The notes beneath the pieces were generated by a model. That model worked only from the letters and a program-made list of their open reading frames with translations, had not been told where the DNA came from and did no database searches. A stretch of DNA of 64,000 nucleotides. Origin: Bacillota bacterium. GTDB lineage: Bacteria; Bacillota; Clostridia; Lachnospirales; Lachnospiraceae. The translations under genes were made by a program, and so were the position numbers. The stretch covers positions 19,044-83,043 of the forward strand of contig JAFAGA010000045.1 in the NCBI GenBank assembly GCA_023423045.1, given 5' to 3'. This document shows, in pieces, positions 1 to 8,677 of this stretch. The first letter of the stretch is position 1. Each line of letters opens with the position of its first letter.

Positions 1-61
1 TTCCATTAATTGGAAAATATTAGTCAGTGAAATATCAACAAGAAGGAAAGAGGATAAATTT

Positions 62-1084
62 ATGTCATTGATAAATTTGTTTCTTCAAAAGAGAAAAATG
101 CGTGAAAGCCAATATGGTTTTGTCATGGTTTTAATCGCATATGCATTATCTGTAATGATGCTGTTTCTGGGTTCCGATGTGTTTTATAACGTCAACTCGG
201 CAGCGGCAGGGATAAGCACAACAGATGAAGAAGCATCAGAGGAAATCAAGAAGGAATTGCCGGTTTCGCAAGCTGCGGACCTTACCGCGTTGTTCCTTCG
301 ATCGAAAAAACTGCATCCGTTTGCCATCACAGAATTATCGGAGACCGGTTTGGGAGGGATGCAAGAAAAAGAGGAAATGAAAGGCTTGCTGCTTGAGAAT
401 ACCTTCATAGGTGCGGGAATGGCGGAACTGATGGAGCATACTCCGGAGCTTGAGTCCGTAAGCAGTGTTGTTGCGGCACCGGAGGATATCCGGACAGCCG
501 TTGCTGCAAAAGATACAAAAACAGAAAAAGAAGCAAAAGCAGAAAAAGAAGTAAAGACAGACGTGAAAGTGAAGACTGAGAAGAAGGCGGAGGAAGAGAA
601 AAAGTCCGCCAAGGATAAGAAAACGGATAAGGAAGAAATATACAGCCTGTCGGCTGCAAGTGAGAAATCCACTAAATCGGCCTATGCATATGACGTAACC
701 AAAAAAGAGATCGGGATGCTTCAGCGTATCGTCCAGGCGGAAGCCGGGGGCGAGGATACGATAGGAAAGATATTGGTTGTCAATGTAATTATGAACCGCA
801 TCGAGGATGAGAGCTTTCCGGACTCCGTAGAGAAGGTCATATTCCAGAGCAGGGATGGAGAATACCAGTTTTCGCCCATCGGTGATAAGCGCTATTGGTC
901 CGTAAAGGTATCAGAAAGTACGAAAGAGGCGGTGATACGTGCACTGGAGGGAGAGGATTACTCCAAAGGTGCACTGTATTTTATTGCAAGGAAGCGAACG
1001 AAGTCCAGCAGTGCAAAGTGGTTTGACAATCATCTTAAATGGCTGTTCAAGCATGGCGGGCACGAATTTTACAAGGAAAAATAA
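62..1084 (+). CDS. Membrane-anchored SleB-like cell wall hydrolase
   Basis: Probable peptidoglycan hydrolase of the SleB/Hydrolase_2 family (spore-cortex-lytic type lytic transglycosylase). Residues about 20-40 form one membrane segment, residues 150-205 are a Lys/Glu-rich linker, and the C-terminal 120 residues form the catalytic domain. The motif QRIVQAEAGGED near residue 224 matches the family's conserved catalytic-glutamate region. The start follows AGAAGGAAAGAGG about 10 nt upstream. The long charged linker suggests the enzyme reaches across the wall from the membrane. Germination-specific SleB proteins usually also carry an N-terminal peptidoglycan-binding domain, which is absent here, so a vegetative or general wall role is possible. 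The family call is firm; the cortex-specific role is not. Confidence 0.85.
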   Translation: MSLINLFLQKRKMRESQYGFVMVLIAYALSVMMLFLGSDVFYNVNSAAAGISTTDEEASEEIKKELPVSQAADLTALFLRSKKLHPFAITELSETGLGGMQEKEEMKGLLLENTFIGAGMAELMEHTPELESVSSVVAAPEDIRTAVAAKDTKTEKEAKAEKEVKTDVKVKTEKKAEEEKKSAKDKKTDKEEIYSLSAASEKSTKSAYAYDVTKKEIGMLQRIVQAEAGGEDTIGKILVVNVIMNRIEDESFPDSVEKVIFQSRDGEYQFSPIGDKRYWSVKVSESTKEAVIRALEGEDYSKGALYFIARKRTKSSSAKWFDNHLKWLFKHGGHEFYKEK

Positions 1085-1095
1085 AGTGCAGCGTA

Positions 1096-1124
1096 TTGTA
1101 TCCGATAAAATGGCATGTTATAAT
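1096..1124 (+). promoter_or_regulatory. Sigma-A-like promoter upstream of thrC
   Basis: TTGTAT (1096-1101), a 17-bp spacer and TATAAT (1119-1124) with an extended TG one base before the -10. Transcription would start near 1131, giving a leader of about 200 nt before threonine synthase. No known riboswitch or T-box motif was recognised in that leader. Confidence 0.6.
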
Positions 1125-1329
1125 ACTTGAAACTTGTGACGTGTGAAAGTGTTTGTCAGGTATGATCTTTTTGACCTATGATGTTTTGACAGATACTTCT
1201 TCCTTCCCGGAAAGCGTTGATCTTATCCGTATGCCGCAGGTTATGAATCATGGTGATGATAATGGCATGGGAAGGAAGTTTGAGTGTACCGGGATCAAGT
1301 AAATATGAATGAAGGGGATTGAAACGATT

Positions 1330-2820
1330 ATGAACCTAATGTACAGGAGCACAAGAGATTCAAACAACAGGGTAACCGCATCCCAGGCTGTTTTACAGGG
1401 CTTATCCCCGGACGGAGGCTTATTCGTTCCGGAAACAATACCGGTTCTGCAAAAATCAATGGAAGAGCTGCGGGAGTTGGATTACCGGGAGACAGCTTAT
1501 GAGGTAATGAGACTGTTTTTAACAGATTATACGGAGGAGGAGCTGAGGGACTGTATCGCGAAGGCCTATGATACCAAGTTTGATACCCCTGAGATTGCTC
1601 CCCTCAGACAGGTTGGAGAAGCCTGCTATTTAGAGCTTTTTCATGGGGCTACGATTGCATTTAAGGATATGGCCTTATCCATATTGCCGCATCTATTAAC
1701 AAAGGCGGCAAAAAAGAACCAGGTCCGGGAGGAGATCGTCATATTGACCGCAACCTCCGGAGATACCGGAAAGGCAGCGCTGTCGGGCTTTGCCGATGTG
1801 GAAGGGACAAGCATTATTGTCTTTTACCCCAAGGAGGGTGTCAGCAGTGTTCAGGAGAAGCAGATGGTTACCCAGAAGGGTGCCAATACCCATGTCATCG
1901 GAATTCGTGGGAATTTTGACGATGCTCAGACCGGTGTGAAGCAGATGTTTAATAATACGGAGCTGGCCGCCCGTCTTAAGGCCGCGGGTTATCTCTTTTC
2001 CTCTGCCAATTCGATCAATATTGGAAGATTAGTGCCTCAAATCGTATATTATATCTATTCCTATGCTTCATTATATAAGAAGGGGCAGATTAAGGAAGGG
2101 GAAAAGATTAACTTTGTAGTTCCCACCGGCAACTTCGGCAATATTCTTGCGGCATACTACGCAGGGCAGATGGGGCTTCCGATTCATAAATTAATCTGTG
2201 CGTCCAACGAGAATAAGGTATTGTATGATTTCTTTGAAACCGGATGCTACGATAGAAACCGGGACTTCCTGTTAACAGAATCTCCTTCCATGGATATTCT
2301 GGTATCCAGCAATCTGGAGCGCTTGATCTATCATATTGCAGATGGAGATTCCGACAGAACAGCAGACCTGATGAAGGCTCTGTTTGTGAAGGGAACTTAT
2401 GAGATTACACAGCGGATGAAGGAGCAGTTGGCCGGTTTTTTTGGTGGCTGGGCCTCTGAGGCAGAGACAAAAGAGGCAATTGAAAAGGTTTATCAGAAGC
2501 ATGATTATGTTATTGATACCCATACGGCAGTGGCTGCAAGCGTATACCATAAGTATGCGGCAGGTACGGGGGACACAACCAAGACAATAATTGTGTCAAC
2601 CGCCAGTCCTTACAAATTTGGCGGAAGTGTTCTGAGAGCCCTCCATGCGCAGGAGATACCGGAGGACGATTACGAGCAGGCGTTGGTGCTCTCCGAAATA
2701 TCGGAGACCGAGATCCCCAAAGCAGTGGAGGAAATCCGTTTTGCTCCGATACAGCATAAAAAAATATGTGATACTGGAAAAATGCAGGCGGTTGTTGAAG
2801 AAATTCTGAAAATAATCTAA
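1330..2820 (+). CDS. thrC: Threonine synthase
   Basis: PLP-dependent enzyme converting O-phosphohomoserine to threonine in the cytoplasm. The N-terminus (YRSTRD, then LSPDGGLFVPE) and the PLP-lysine motif HGATIAFKDMALS near residue 110 are typical, as are the phosphate-binding TSGDTGKAAL and the VPTGNFGNILA motif. An in-frame ATG lies at 1309, but the ATG at 1330 matches family starts better and has a purine-rich GAAGGGG upstream; it gives 496 residues, the usual length. No other thr gene is adjacent, so it appears to be monocistronic behind the promoter at 1096. Confidence 0.95.
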   Translation: MNLMYRSTRDSNNRVTASQAVLQGLSPDGGLFVPETIPVLQKSMEELRELDYRETAYEVMRLFLTDYTEEELRDCIAKAYDTKFDTPEIAPLRQVGEACYLELFHGATIAFKDMALSILPHLLTKAAKKNQVREEIVILTATSGDTGKAALSGFADVEGTSIIVFYPKEGVSSVQEKQMVTQKGANTHVIGIRGNFDDAQTGVKQMFNNTELAARLKAAGYLFSSANSINIGRLVPQIVYYIYSYASLYKKGQIKEGEKINFVVPTGNFGNILAAYYAGQMGLPIHKLICASNENKVLYDFFETGCYDRNRDFLLTESPSMDILVSSNLERLIYHIADGDSDRTADLMKALFVKGTYEITQRMKEQLAGFFGGWASEAETKEAIEKVYQKHDYVIDTHTAVAASVYHKYAAGTGDTTKTIIVSTASPYKFGGSVLRALHAQEIPEDDYEQALVLSEISETEIPKAVEEIRFAPIQHKKICDTGKMQAVVEEILKII

Positions 2821-3100
2821 TTATGACAAATGCCTGACATAAATTTGACATAATCTAAGTGCATATTATAGTCATAGTCAAGGCAACAATAGATGAGCCG
2901 CAAGACCTAATCAAACCGTGGATGAAGTCACATCCTAATTCTACATCGGCGGTAAGAAAAGATCTGGCGGTGAATGCTATGAGGAGGGGGTATCCCCTGA
3001 AAGCATTTTGACTAAGGTATAATCTGCCTGACGCAGGAAATTAGGGCGATTCAGGGAATGGTCAATTGGTAAAAAATCCAAATTACTCAGATAAAAAGAC
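2821..3100 (+). other. Intergenic region with strong hairpin potential, no gene
   Basis: No convincing ORF. Several local pairings are visible: GAATGCT pairs with AGCATTT around an inner GGGG/CCCC hairpin (about 2971-3010), and CCTG/CAGG pairs around 3029-3039. A TATAAT-like box near 3019 could start a short RNA. It does not match the riboswitch classes I can recall (c-di-GMP, c-di-AMP, TPP, SAM, lysine). It lies upstream of the S-layer promoter, so it is not the S-layer leader itself. Confidence 0.3.
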
Positions 3101-3129
3101 TTGACCTTTTTTTCCTTTATTGTTATAAT
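3101..3129 (+). promoter_or_regulatory. Strong sigma-A promoter of the S-layer-like gene
   Basis: TTGACC (3101-3106), exactly 17 bp, then TATAAT (3124-3129). The predicted start near 3136 leaves a 5' leader of roughly 125 nt before the ATG at 3263, a common feature of highly expressed surface-layer genes. Confidence 0.8.
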
Positions 3130-3262
3130 CATCTTGTTGTTGGAAGATTATATTAGGCGTGACCTTTTCTATGTTTTGCGGGGTTTACATACTTTGTGAA
3201 GGTAGTAAGGGGCAGCGCAGGATATAATACCAAACCATATATTTTAAGGAGGAAGTAAGAAT

Positions 3263-5860
3263 ATGAAGAAGAATTTCTTTAAGAAGTTATCCTTCGTTCT
3301 GGCATTAGCGATGATCGTTACCGCTCTCGCTCCTGCTGCCGGCGTTTTCGCTGCTGCGAAGCCGAAGCTCAATTCTAAGGATAAGACATTATTCCTTAGC
3401 GTTGACGGCAAAGACGAGTTTGACTTCAACATCGCTAACAAGAAGACTGGCTGGAGCTACAAATGGACTTCAGCAAACAAGAAGGTAGCTACCGTTAATG
3501 CCAAGAATGGCGTTACAACAGCTGTCGGCGCTGGTAAGACTACTGTTTCCGTAGTTATCAAAGACAAGAAGGGTGAAGAAGTTACTACACTTAAGGCATC
3601 CGTACTTGTAAGAGACAACATCAAGGAACTTACAATTACCAACCTTCCCGAAGGTGACAAATTAGCAGTTGGTGCTTCTAACGATTTCAACAGAAGCTAC
3701 AAGACAGTTGCTGGTTTAACCAAGGGTTCCCAGGCTATCACAAGATGGGTTGTAACTGACAAGGATGGTAAGGCTGCTACTACTGCAACCATCACCGATA
3801 GCGGTGTGTTCACAGCTTCTGAAGCTGGTGAGTATACAATTACCGCTAACGCATTCCAGTCCAAGGCTAAGTACACCGAGTGGTTAGGTGGCAAAGAAGC
3901 AAATGTAACAGCTACTGCTACATACAAGGTAACTGTTGCTGCTTCCATCGTAGATGCTAAGCAGTTTGACCTGAAGAAGGTTGATGTAACATTTGATACA
4001 GTAGTAAAAGCTGAGGATGTTAAGAAGAACTTATCCGTATCTTACATGGTTGGTCAGACTAAGGTAAAAGAGCTGATTGAAAGTGTATCTATGGATGCTA
4101 CTGGCAAGATTGCAACTGTAGCAATGTATACACCTTTTACAAAGGGATCCACTTACGTGGTAGAATATCCCGATATGGGAAGCAAGGAATTTGTTGCTGC
4201 TACTACTAAGGTTGAGGATGTTGTTGATATCGCTATCTTAACAAAGACGGCACAATTATCCAAGAAGCAGACAATTGATGTTGCTCTTTACAATAAGGAT
4301 AGAGTAAACATTGGTGGAGATACAAATTTAGCTGCTAGAGTAATTCTTGAGAAAAAAGATAATAACTTGGTTACTTTAGATGGAAAAGATCTGTACATGT
4401 ACAAAGTGGGCGATACTGTAAATGTTACTGCTACATTCCATACTTATAACTGGATAGATGGTAAGGAAGTTGGCAACTTGACTGCTACTGAGTTGATAAC
4501 TTGTGTTGAACAGTCAAAAGATGCTGTTGGTTCATTGATGGCATATACAGTTTCTAACAATGCACAGAATGCAGGAGTATCTAATTTTAATGATCCTAAG
4601 CATCAGTTGTTTAAAGGTTCTGCCTCAAATCTCTTTGTTTTATTAAAGGGTAAGAATGCAGATGGTAATGACCTTTACACAACGAACTCTATGAATTACA
4701 ATACGACTTCGGCTGTTAATAAGACAAGAGTGGGTTGGAAATTTACATCTTCAAACACAACTGCATTATTGGTAGACAACGATGGAGGACTTTTTGGTGT
4801 AGCTGAGGGAACATCTGTAGTAGTTGTATACTTTAATGATGCCCAGGTTGCAGCTTGTGAAATTACAGTAACTAGTGCTAGAAAAGCAGCAGCAGTAGTA
4901 TTGGATACTAATAGCCTTAGCCTGTCTAATGCTATTAATGAATCAAAGAAAGTTGGAATTAAGGTAAAGGATCAGCTTGGTGATAACTATAAGGTAGGCA
5001 ATATTCCTTCATATTCAGTTTCAATTAAGTCTGCTAATGCAACTGCAATGTCTACAAAGTTAATTGGTAGCGAGAATGCTAATGCAACTGCAGGAATAGA
5101 CCTTAATCCTTACCAGGTTGACACTGGTACTTACTATTATAACATCACTATAACAGATAACAATGATAATAATGTTAAGCTTTATGCTAACCTTACTGTA
5201 GTTGTGCAGAAGCCTGAAGGTGCTGTTTCATATTACAGAGTTGAGCCTGAGAATTCTATTTATGATTTGAAAGATGATTCTTCATTAAAGTTTAATGTAT
5301 ATGGTTATACTTCTGGTGGTGTCAAGGCTGAAAAATTAGCTATGAATGATGTAGTTGGCTTAGATATTAAGAATGCTAATGGAGCTTCTATCATTCCTGC
5401 TGCAGATGGAACCGCTGCTTTAACAACTGTAAATCGTAATTATTCTACAAGTGGTGGTGCAATCCAATTTGTCGCTGAAAAGCCTCAGGCAACAGGCGTT
5501 TATGTTGTTAAGGCTACAAGCGTAAGTGGTGCAACTGCTACTGTAAGTCCTGTAACCTTTGAGATTAAGGATACACGTCCCACAGTTAAAGTGTCACAGA
5601 ATAGGGAAGTAGCAGAAAAGGGTTATAATACTGTATTGTCAGCTATCAATAATTGCTTTGATTTCAGTATTGATGATGTTAGCTTTGATGTAAAGTACTT
5701 AGATGTTGCTAATTTTGATGATAATACTGATACTACTCAATATGGTGTGAAGTATCGTCAAGTAGGTAATAGAGTTTATATTGAATATTTATATCTCTTT
5801 GAAAATGGCCGTGCTTATAAGGCAGACATGAGTAATGCTGTAATTACATTAGGAGAATAA
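3263..5860 (+). CDS. S-layer-like secreted protein with BIG2 domain
   Basis: An 865-residue exported surface protein. Residues 1-31 are a classical signal peptide (Lys-rich start, hydrophobic core, cleavage after VFAAA). Residues about 35-115 form a bacterial Ig-like group 2 (BIG2) domain with the WTSANKKVATVNAKNG pattern; the rest is beta-rich with repeated Ig-like segments. No SLH, LPXTG or CWB2 anchor is visible. A near-consensus promoter, long leader, strong RBS (AAGGAGGAAG) and highly biased codons in the first third point to abundant expression, as expected of an S-layer subunit. Codon use becomes clearly more A/T-ending after about 4250, suggesting a mosaic gene. Family is confident; the S-layer role is inferred. 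Confidence 0.75.
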   Translation: MKKNFFKKLSFVLALAMIVTALAPAAGVFAAAKPKLNSKDKTLFLSVDGKDEFDFNIANKKTGWSYKWTSANKKVATVNAKNGVTTAVGAGKTTVSVVIKDKKGEEVTTLKASVLVRDNIKELTITNLPEGDKLAVGASNDFNRSYKTVAGLTKGSQAITRWVVTDKDGKAATTATITDSGVFTASEAGEYTITANAFQSKAKYTEWLGGKEANVTATATYKVTVAASIVDAKQFDLKKVDVTFDTVVKAEDVKKNLSVSYMVGQTKVKELIESVSMDATGKIATVAMYTPFTKGSTYVVEYPDMGSKEFVAATTKVEDVVDIAILTKTAQLSKKQTIDVALYNKDRVNIGGDTNLAARVILEKKDNNLVTLDGKDLYMYKVGDTVNVTATFHTYNWIDGKEVGNLTATELITCVEQSKDAVGSLMAYTVSNNAQNAGVSNFNDPKHQLFKGSASNLFVLLKGKNADGNDLYTTNSMNYNTTSAVNKTRVGWKFTSSNTTALLVDNDGGLFGVAEGTSVVVVYFNDAQVAACEITVTSARKAAAVVLDTNSLSLSNAINESKKVGIKVKDQLGDNYKVGNIPSYSVSIKSANATAMSTKLIGSENANATAGIDLNPYQVDTGTYYYNITITDNNDNNVKLYANLTVVVQKPEGAVSYYRVEPENSIYDLKDDSSLKFNVYGYTSGGVKAEKLAMNDVVGLDIKNANGASIIPAADGTAALTTVNRNYSTSGGAIQFVAEKPQATGVYVVKATSVSGATATVSPVTFEIKDTRPTVKVSQNREVAEKGYNTVLSAINNCFDFSIDDVSFDVKYLDVANFDDNTDTTQYGVKYRQVGNRVYIEYLYLFENGRAYKADMSNAVITLGE

Positions 5861-5888
5861 ATATTAACCACTAAGTAATTAACTGATT

Positions 5889-5941
5889 AAGGAGCTTTTG
5901 CAAAATGGTCGAAAGGCTATGGGGCGAAAGCTCCTTTTTTG
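5889..5941 (+). terminator. Rho-independent terminator after the S-layer-like gene
   Basis: AGGAGCTTTTGC (5889-5901) pairs with GCGAAAGCTCCT (5924-5934), followed by a run of Ts. It lies 29 nt past the stop codon. Confidence 0.85.
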
Positions 5942-5955
5942 TTGGATGGGGGGGC

Positions 5956-6510
5956 GTGTCCAGCAAAGCTGGACTACACTAGCAGGTGAAAGTCCGGTCG
6001 CAGTAATTGCCAACAAGCTGCGTAGCTAAATCCGGTGCGTTGCGGTAATGCAGGGTACTAAGCGGAAGTAATTGCAATCATGCAGGCCGTAACGTTAAGT
6101 GAATTCTGTCGTGCCGTAAACAAAATTGCTTAGAAATGAGTAGAATGGGGAGGTTGAGCCTTGCCTATTGTGGTGAAAACCATGAAAGACAGGAAGAAGT
6201 TGGAGAAGCACTGTTGATAATCTTCCGCCATATGGGAAGCGGCACGTATGAAAAGTGTGGTCTGGAGCTGGTGAGATCCTTCCAGCCACCAGAAGGTAAA
6301 AATGTTGCGTATAAGCGAAAGTGGAGATTACAAACCAAGTCCAGTTAAACGAGTGATGATTCCAAAACCAAATGGAAACCAGAGACCATTAGGGATTCTG
6401 ACAGTCAAAGACAGGATAGTGAAGATGGCAACCAAGATAGCAATAGAGCATGTATTTGAAGCGGACTTTAAGGACTGATTCTACGGTTTCAGACTCTGAA
6501 GTTCTTATTG
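5956..6510 (+). mobile_element. Decayed group II intron remnant
   Basis: The segment begins GTGTCCAGC and contains AGCAGGTGAAAGTCC, which matches the conserved 5' end of bacterial group II introns. About 350 bp later a reverse-transcriptase fragment appears. The N-terminal part of the intron protein and everything after the first RT blocks are missing, and no domain V hairpin was found downstream, so the intron is an immobile relic. The 3' boundary is uncertain and could extend to about 6660. It sits just after the S-layer terminator, a common landing position for such introns. Confidence 0.65.
6311..6499 (+). pseudogene. Group II intron reverse transcriptase/maturase fragment
   Basis: In one frame the sequence reads VKRVMIPKPNGNQRPLGI, then TVKDRIVKMA and EADFKD, which are the RT0-RT1 blocks of LtrA-type group II maturases. 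A TGA at 6476-6478 interrupts the place where intact proteins continue with SYGFRP; FYGFRL follows directly after the stop, then another stop. The upstream N-terminal region and the catalytic YADD, maturase X and endonuclease domains are absent. It is certainly non-functional. Confidence 0.8.
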
Positions 6511-6941
6511 GAACATCGGCCAGACAGGAACATGTCAGATGATGAATTAGCGACCCTGGCTCCATGGAGTGAGACTGTCCAGGAGTTTAGCAGGAATAAA
6601 GTAGAGTAAAATACTTTCATTCCAGAGGGCTAGCGAAGGCTTATAGAATTATATTTTGAATACGCCCCGAAATTGTACGCTTATACAAACGCTAGGGGGT
6701 ACTAGGCCATTTGCCTAGAAGTGGACAAACCGAATGACATTAAAATTAACCATTATGATAAATGCAGTACAGCAATCTGAATCGTAATTCATACAATTCT
6801 AGCGAATCAAGTTAAATCTATGAATATCTGGTGCGCTTTTAACTGAAACAGAAAACATGGACATGGTTAGGCATCCGGAACAGAGTATTCTATCCCATTA
6901 TTTCTGAGTGTAAATTGACGTGATTTATTGTCATTACATAA
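6511..6941. other. Gene-free stretch after the intron remnant
   Basis: No ORF with coding character, no recognised RNA and no terminator was found. The bases around 6590-6670 may still belong to the decayed intron or another degraded element. The stretch ends at the promoter of the next gene. Confidence 0.4.
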
Positions 6942-6970
6942 TTGATAAAAATTTCATATAATGCTATAAT
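6942..6970 (+). promoter_or_regulatory. Sigma-A-like promoter of the 537-residue BIG2 protein gene
   Basis: TTGATA (6942-6947), a 17-bp spacer and TATAAT (6965-6970). The -35 hexamer coincides with the TTG at which the longest reading frame would begin, which rules that codon out as the translation start. Confidence 0.75.
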
Positions 6971-6992
6971 AAGTAAAAACAGGAGATGCGAA

Positions 6993-8606
6993 ATGATGAA
7001 AAACAAGATAAGAATTCTATATATCTGTTGCTTAACCATGTTGCTTTCATGCTTTTTATTACCTGCAAGAGTATATGCCGATATGGGTAATACAAAAATT
7101 GAGAGTATTGCAATTGGTAAAACAGTGGAGGGTTATTTAAAGGGTGAGGAAACCAAGTCATTTTCGATTAAGCCATCAGAAATAGGAAGATTGGATATAA
7201 CAATAACAGCTTACATAAAAGATACCTTGGGTATAAATTTATATACAGGGGATAGTGACAAGATCTCCAAAACCAAAGGATATGATGCAGAAAAGGGCTA
7301 TGTTGTTGCCGAATATTCCATTTATGTTGCTCCCAAGACCTATTACTTGGATCTGTATAATATTATTTTGACCAATGAGGGTTCTTTTACCATAAAGACG
7401 AAATTCACAAAGATAACATCAATTGCAAAGGATCTCAATAATACGATAGATAGTGCAGTCTCCCTGGAGGATAATGGGTTCCGCCGTGGTGTCATTACAT
7501 TTAATGAAACAAAGAATTATTACAAGATAAAGTTTAGCAAGGCGTCCAAACTGGCATTAAAAGTAACCGGACTGGATGAAACGGCTCTTGATATTACTAT
7601 AACGGATAGTAAAGGGAATGTGATTGACAGTGGATGGAACTATTATAATACGACGAACTATTCCTATGAAGGAAAAGTGCCCAAAGGCACCTATATCATC
7701 TGCGTTACGAAACGCAATGCAGAATACATGAAAGGCAGTGCTTATACAATGACCTTGGGGTCGTATGTTGGTATAGCATCAGTGAAGATCCCTTCCAGTA
7801 AGTCGATGAAAGTAGGGGAAGCAAGCACGATTACAGCGCAAATCACTCCCAAGAATGCGACGGAGAAGTACAAATATTCATCAAGTAACTCCAAAGTAGT
7901 GAAGGTATCAGCCGCTGGAAAGTTAACGGCCGTATCCAAGGGAACGGCAACCATTACAATTAAGACTACGGATGGTGGTATTAAGGATACTTGTAAAGTG
8001 ACTGTGAAAGAAGTTGCGGTAACAAAAGTAACGCTTGATCTCAAGAAGGCTTCCTTATATGCGAAAGAAACACTTCAATTGAAGGCGGTGGTATCTCCTA
8101 AGAATGCTACTAACACAAAGATTACCTGGAAGTCATCGGATGCTAAAATAGCTACCGTCAATTCGTCCGGTAAAGTTACGGCAATTAAGAAGGGCACCTG
8201 TAAGATAACCGCATCATCGGGGAAGATAACCGCTTCCTGTACGATTACAGTCCGGGAAAAAGCAGTTCCGACACCTAAGCCCGTTGATAAGAAACCCAAA
8301 GCTGCACCTACACCTACCCCTAAGCCAACACAGCCCCCGAAGGAAACAAAGGCAGAGAAAATTTTAGTGGAAAGTATTACAATGACCAGCACATTAAAGC
8401 TATCAGTGGGATCCGCTGAAAAGCTGAAGCCTGTGATTCTCCCGGAGAATGCAACGGACAAGACCGTGGAATGGTCGAGTACCGATTCAAAGATTGTCAG
8501 TGTGAAAGATGGAACAATTAATTGTTTGGGGGAAGGAAAAGCTACAATTATAGCGACCTCCTCGAACGGAAAAAAGGCATACTGTACGGTAATTGTAAGC
8601 AAATAG
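6993..8606 (+). CDS. Secreted protein with three BIG2 Ig-like domains
   Basis: Exported 537-residue protein of unknown function. The start at 6993 follows AGGAG (6981-6985) with 7-nt spacing. Residues 1-29 are a signal peptide ending PARVYA. Residues 30-265 are a beta-rich region that looks like two pre-peptidase-C-type (PPC) modules. Two BIG2 domains follow (about 268-350 and 352-433, each with a KYSSSN or WKSSDAKIATV core), then a Pro/Thr/Lys-rich linker, then a third BIG2 domain up to the C-terminus. No anchor motif is visible. It precedes the secretion cluster by only 71 bp, so partial co-transcription with the PP2C gene is possible. BIG2 is confident; PPC is tentative. Confidence 0.75.
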   Translation: MMKNKIRILYICCLTMLLSCFLLPARVYADMGNTKIESIAIGKTVEGYLKGEETKSFSIKPSEIGRLDITITAYIKDTLGINLYTGDSDKISKTKGYDAEKGYVVAEYSIYVAPKTYYLDLYNIILTNEGSFTIKTKFTKITSIAKDLNNTIDSAVSLEDNGFRRGVITFNETKNYYKIKFSKASKLALKVTGLDETALDITITDSKGNVIDSGWNYYNTTNYSYEGKVPKGTYIICVTKRNAEYMKGSAYTMTLGSYVGIASVKIPSSKSMKVGEASTITAQITPKNATEKYKYSSSNSKVVKVSAAGKLTAVSKGTATITIKTTDGGIKDTCKVTVKEVAVTKVTLDLKKASLYAKETLQLKAVVSPKNATNTKITWKSSDAKIATVNSSGKVTAIKKGTCKITASSGKITASCTITVREKAVPTPKPVDKKPKAAPTPTPKPTQPPKETKAEKILVESITMTSTLKLSVGSAEKLKPVILPENATDKTVEWSSTDSKIVSVKDGTINCLGEGKATIIATSSNGKKAYCTVIVSK

Positions 8607-8677
8607 ACTGGGCCGAACCGTAACAACCAGGCAAGCACGCTCGTTTACCTTGGATGGTGTCAGAAGAAGGGTGGGTC

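Noticed and set aside
184..672. 162-residue antisense frame opposite the SleB-like gene
   Set aside because: It is a Ser/Phe-rich shadow of the Lys/Glu-rich linker with no independent evidence.
2880..3060. Considered as a c-di-GMP or c-di-AMP riboswitch for the S-layer gene
   Set aside because: The conserved cores of those classes are not present, and the S-layer promoter lies downstream of the region.
6136..6348. 70-residue ORF within the group II intron remnant
   Set aside because: It is in a different frame from the RT motifs and covers intron RNA sequence.
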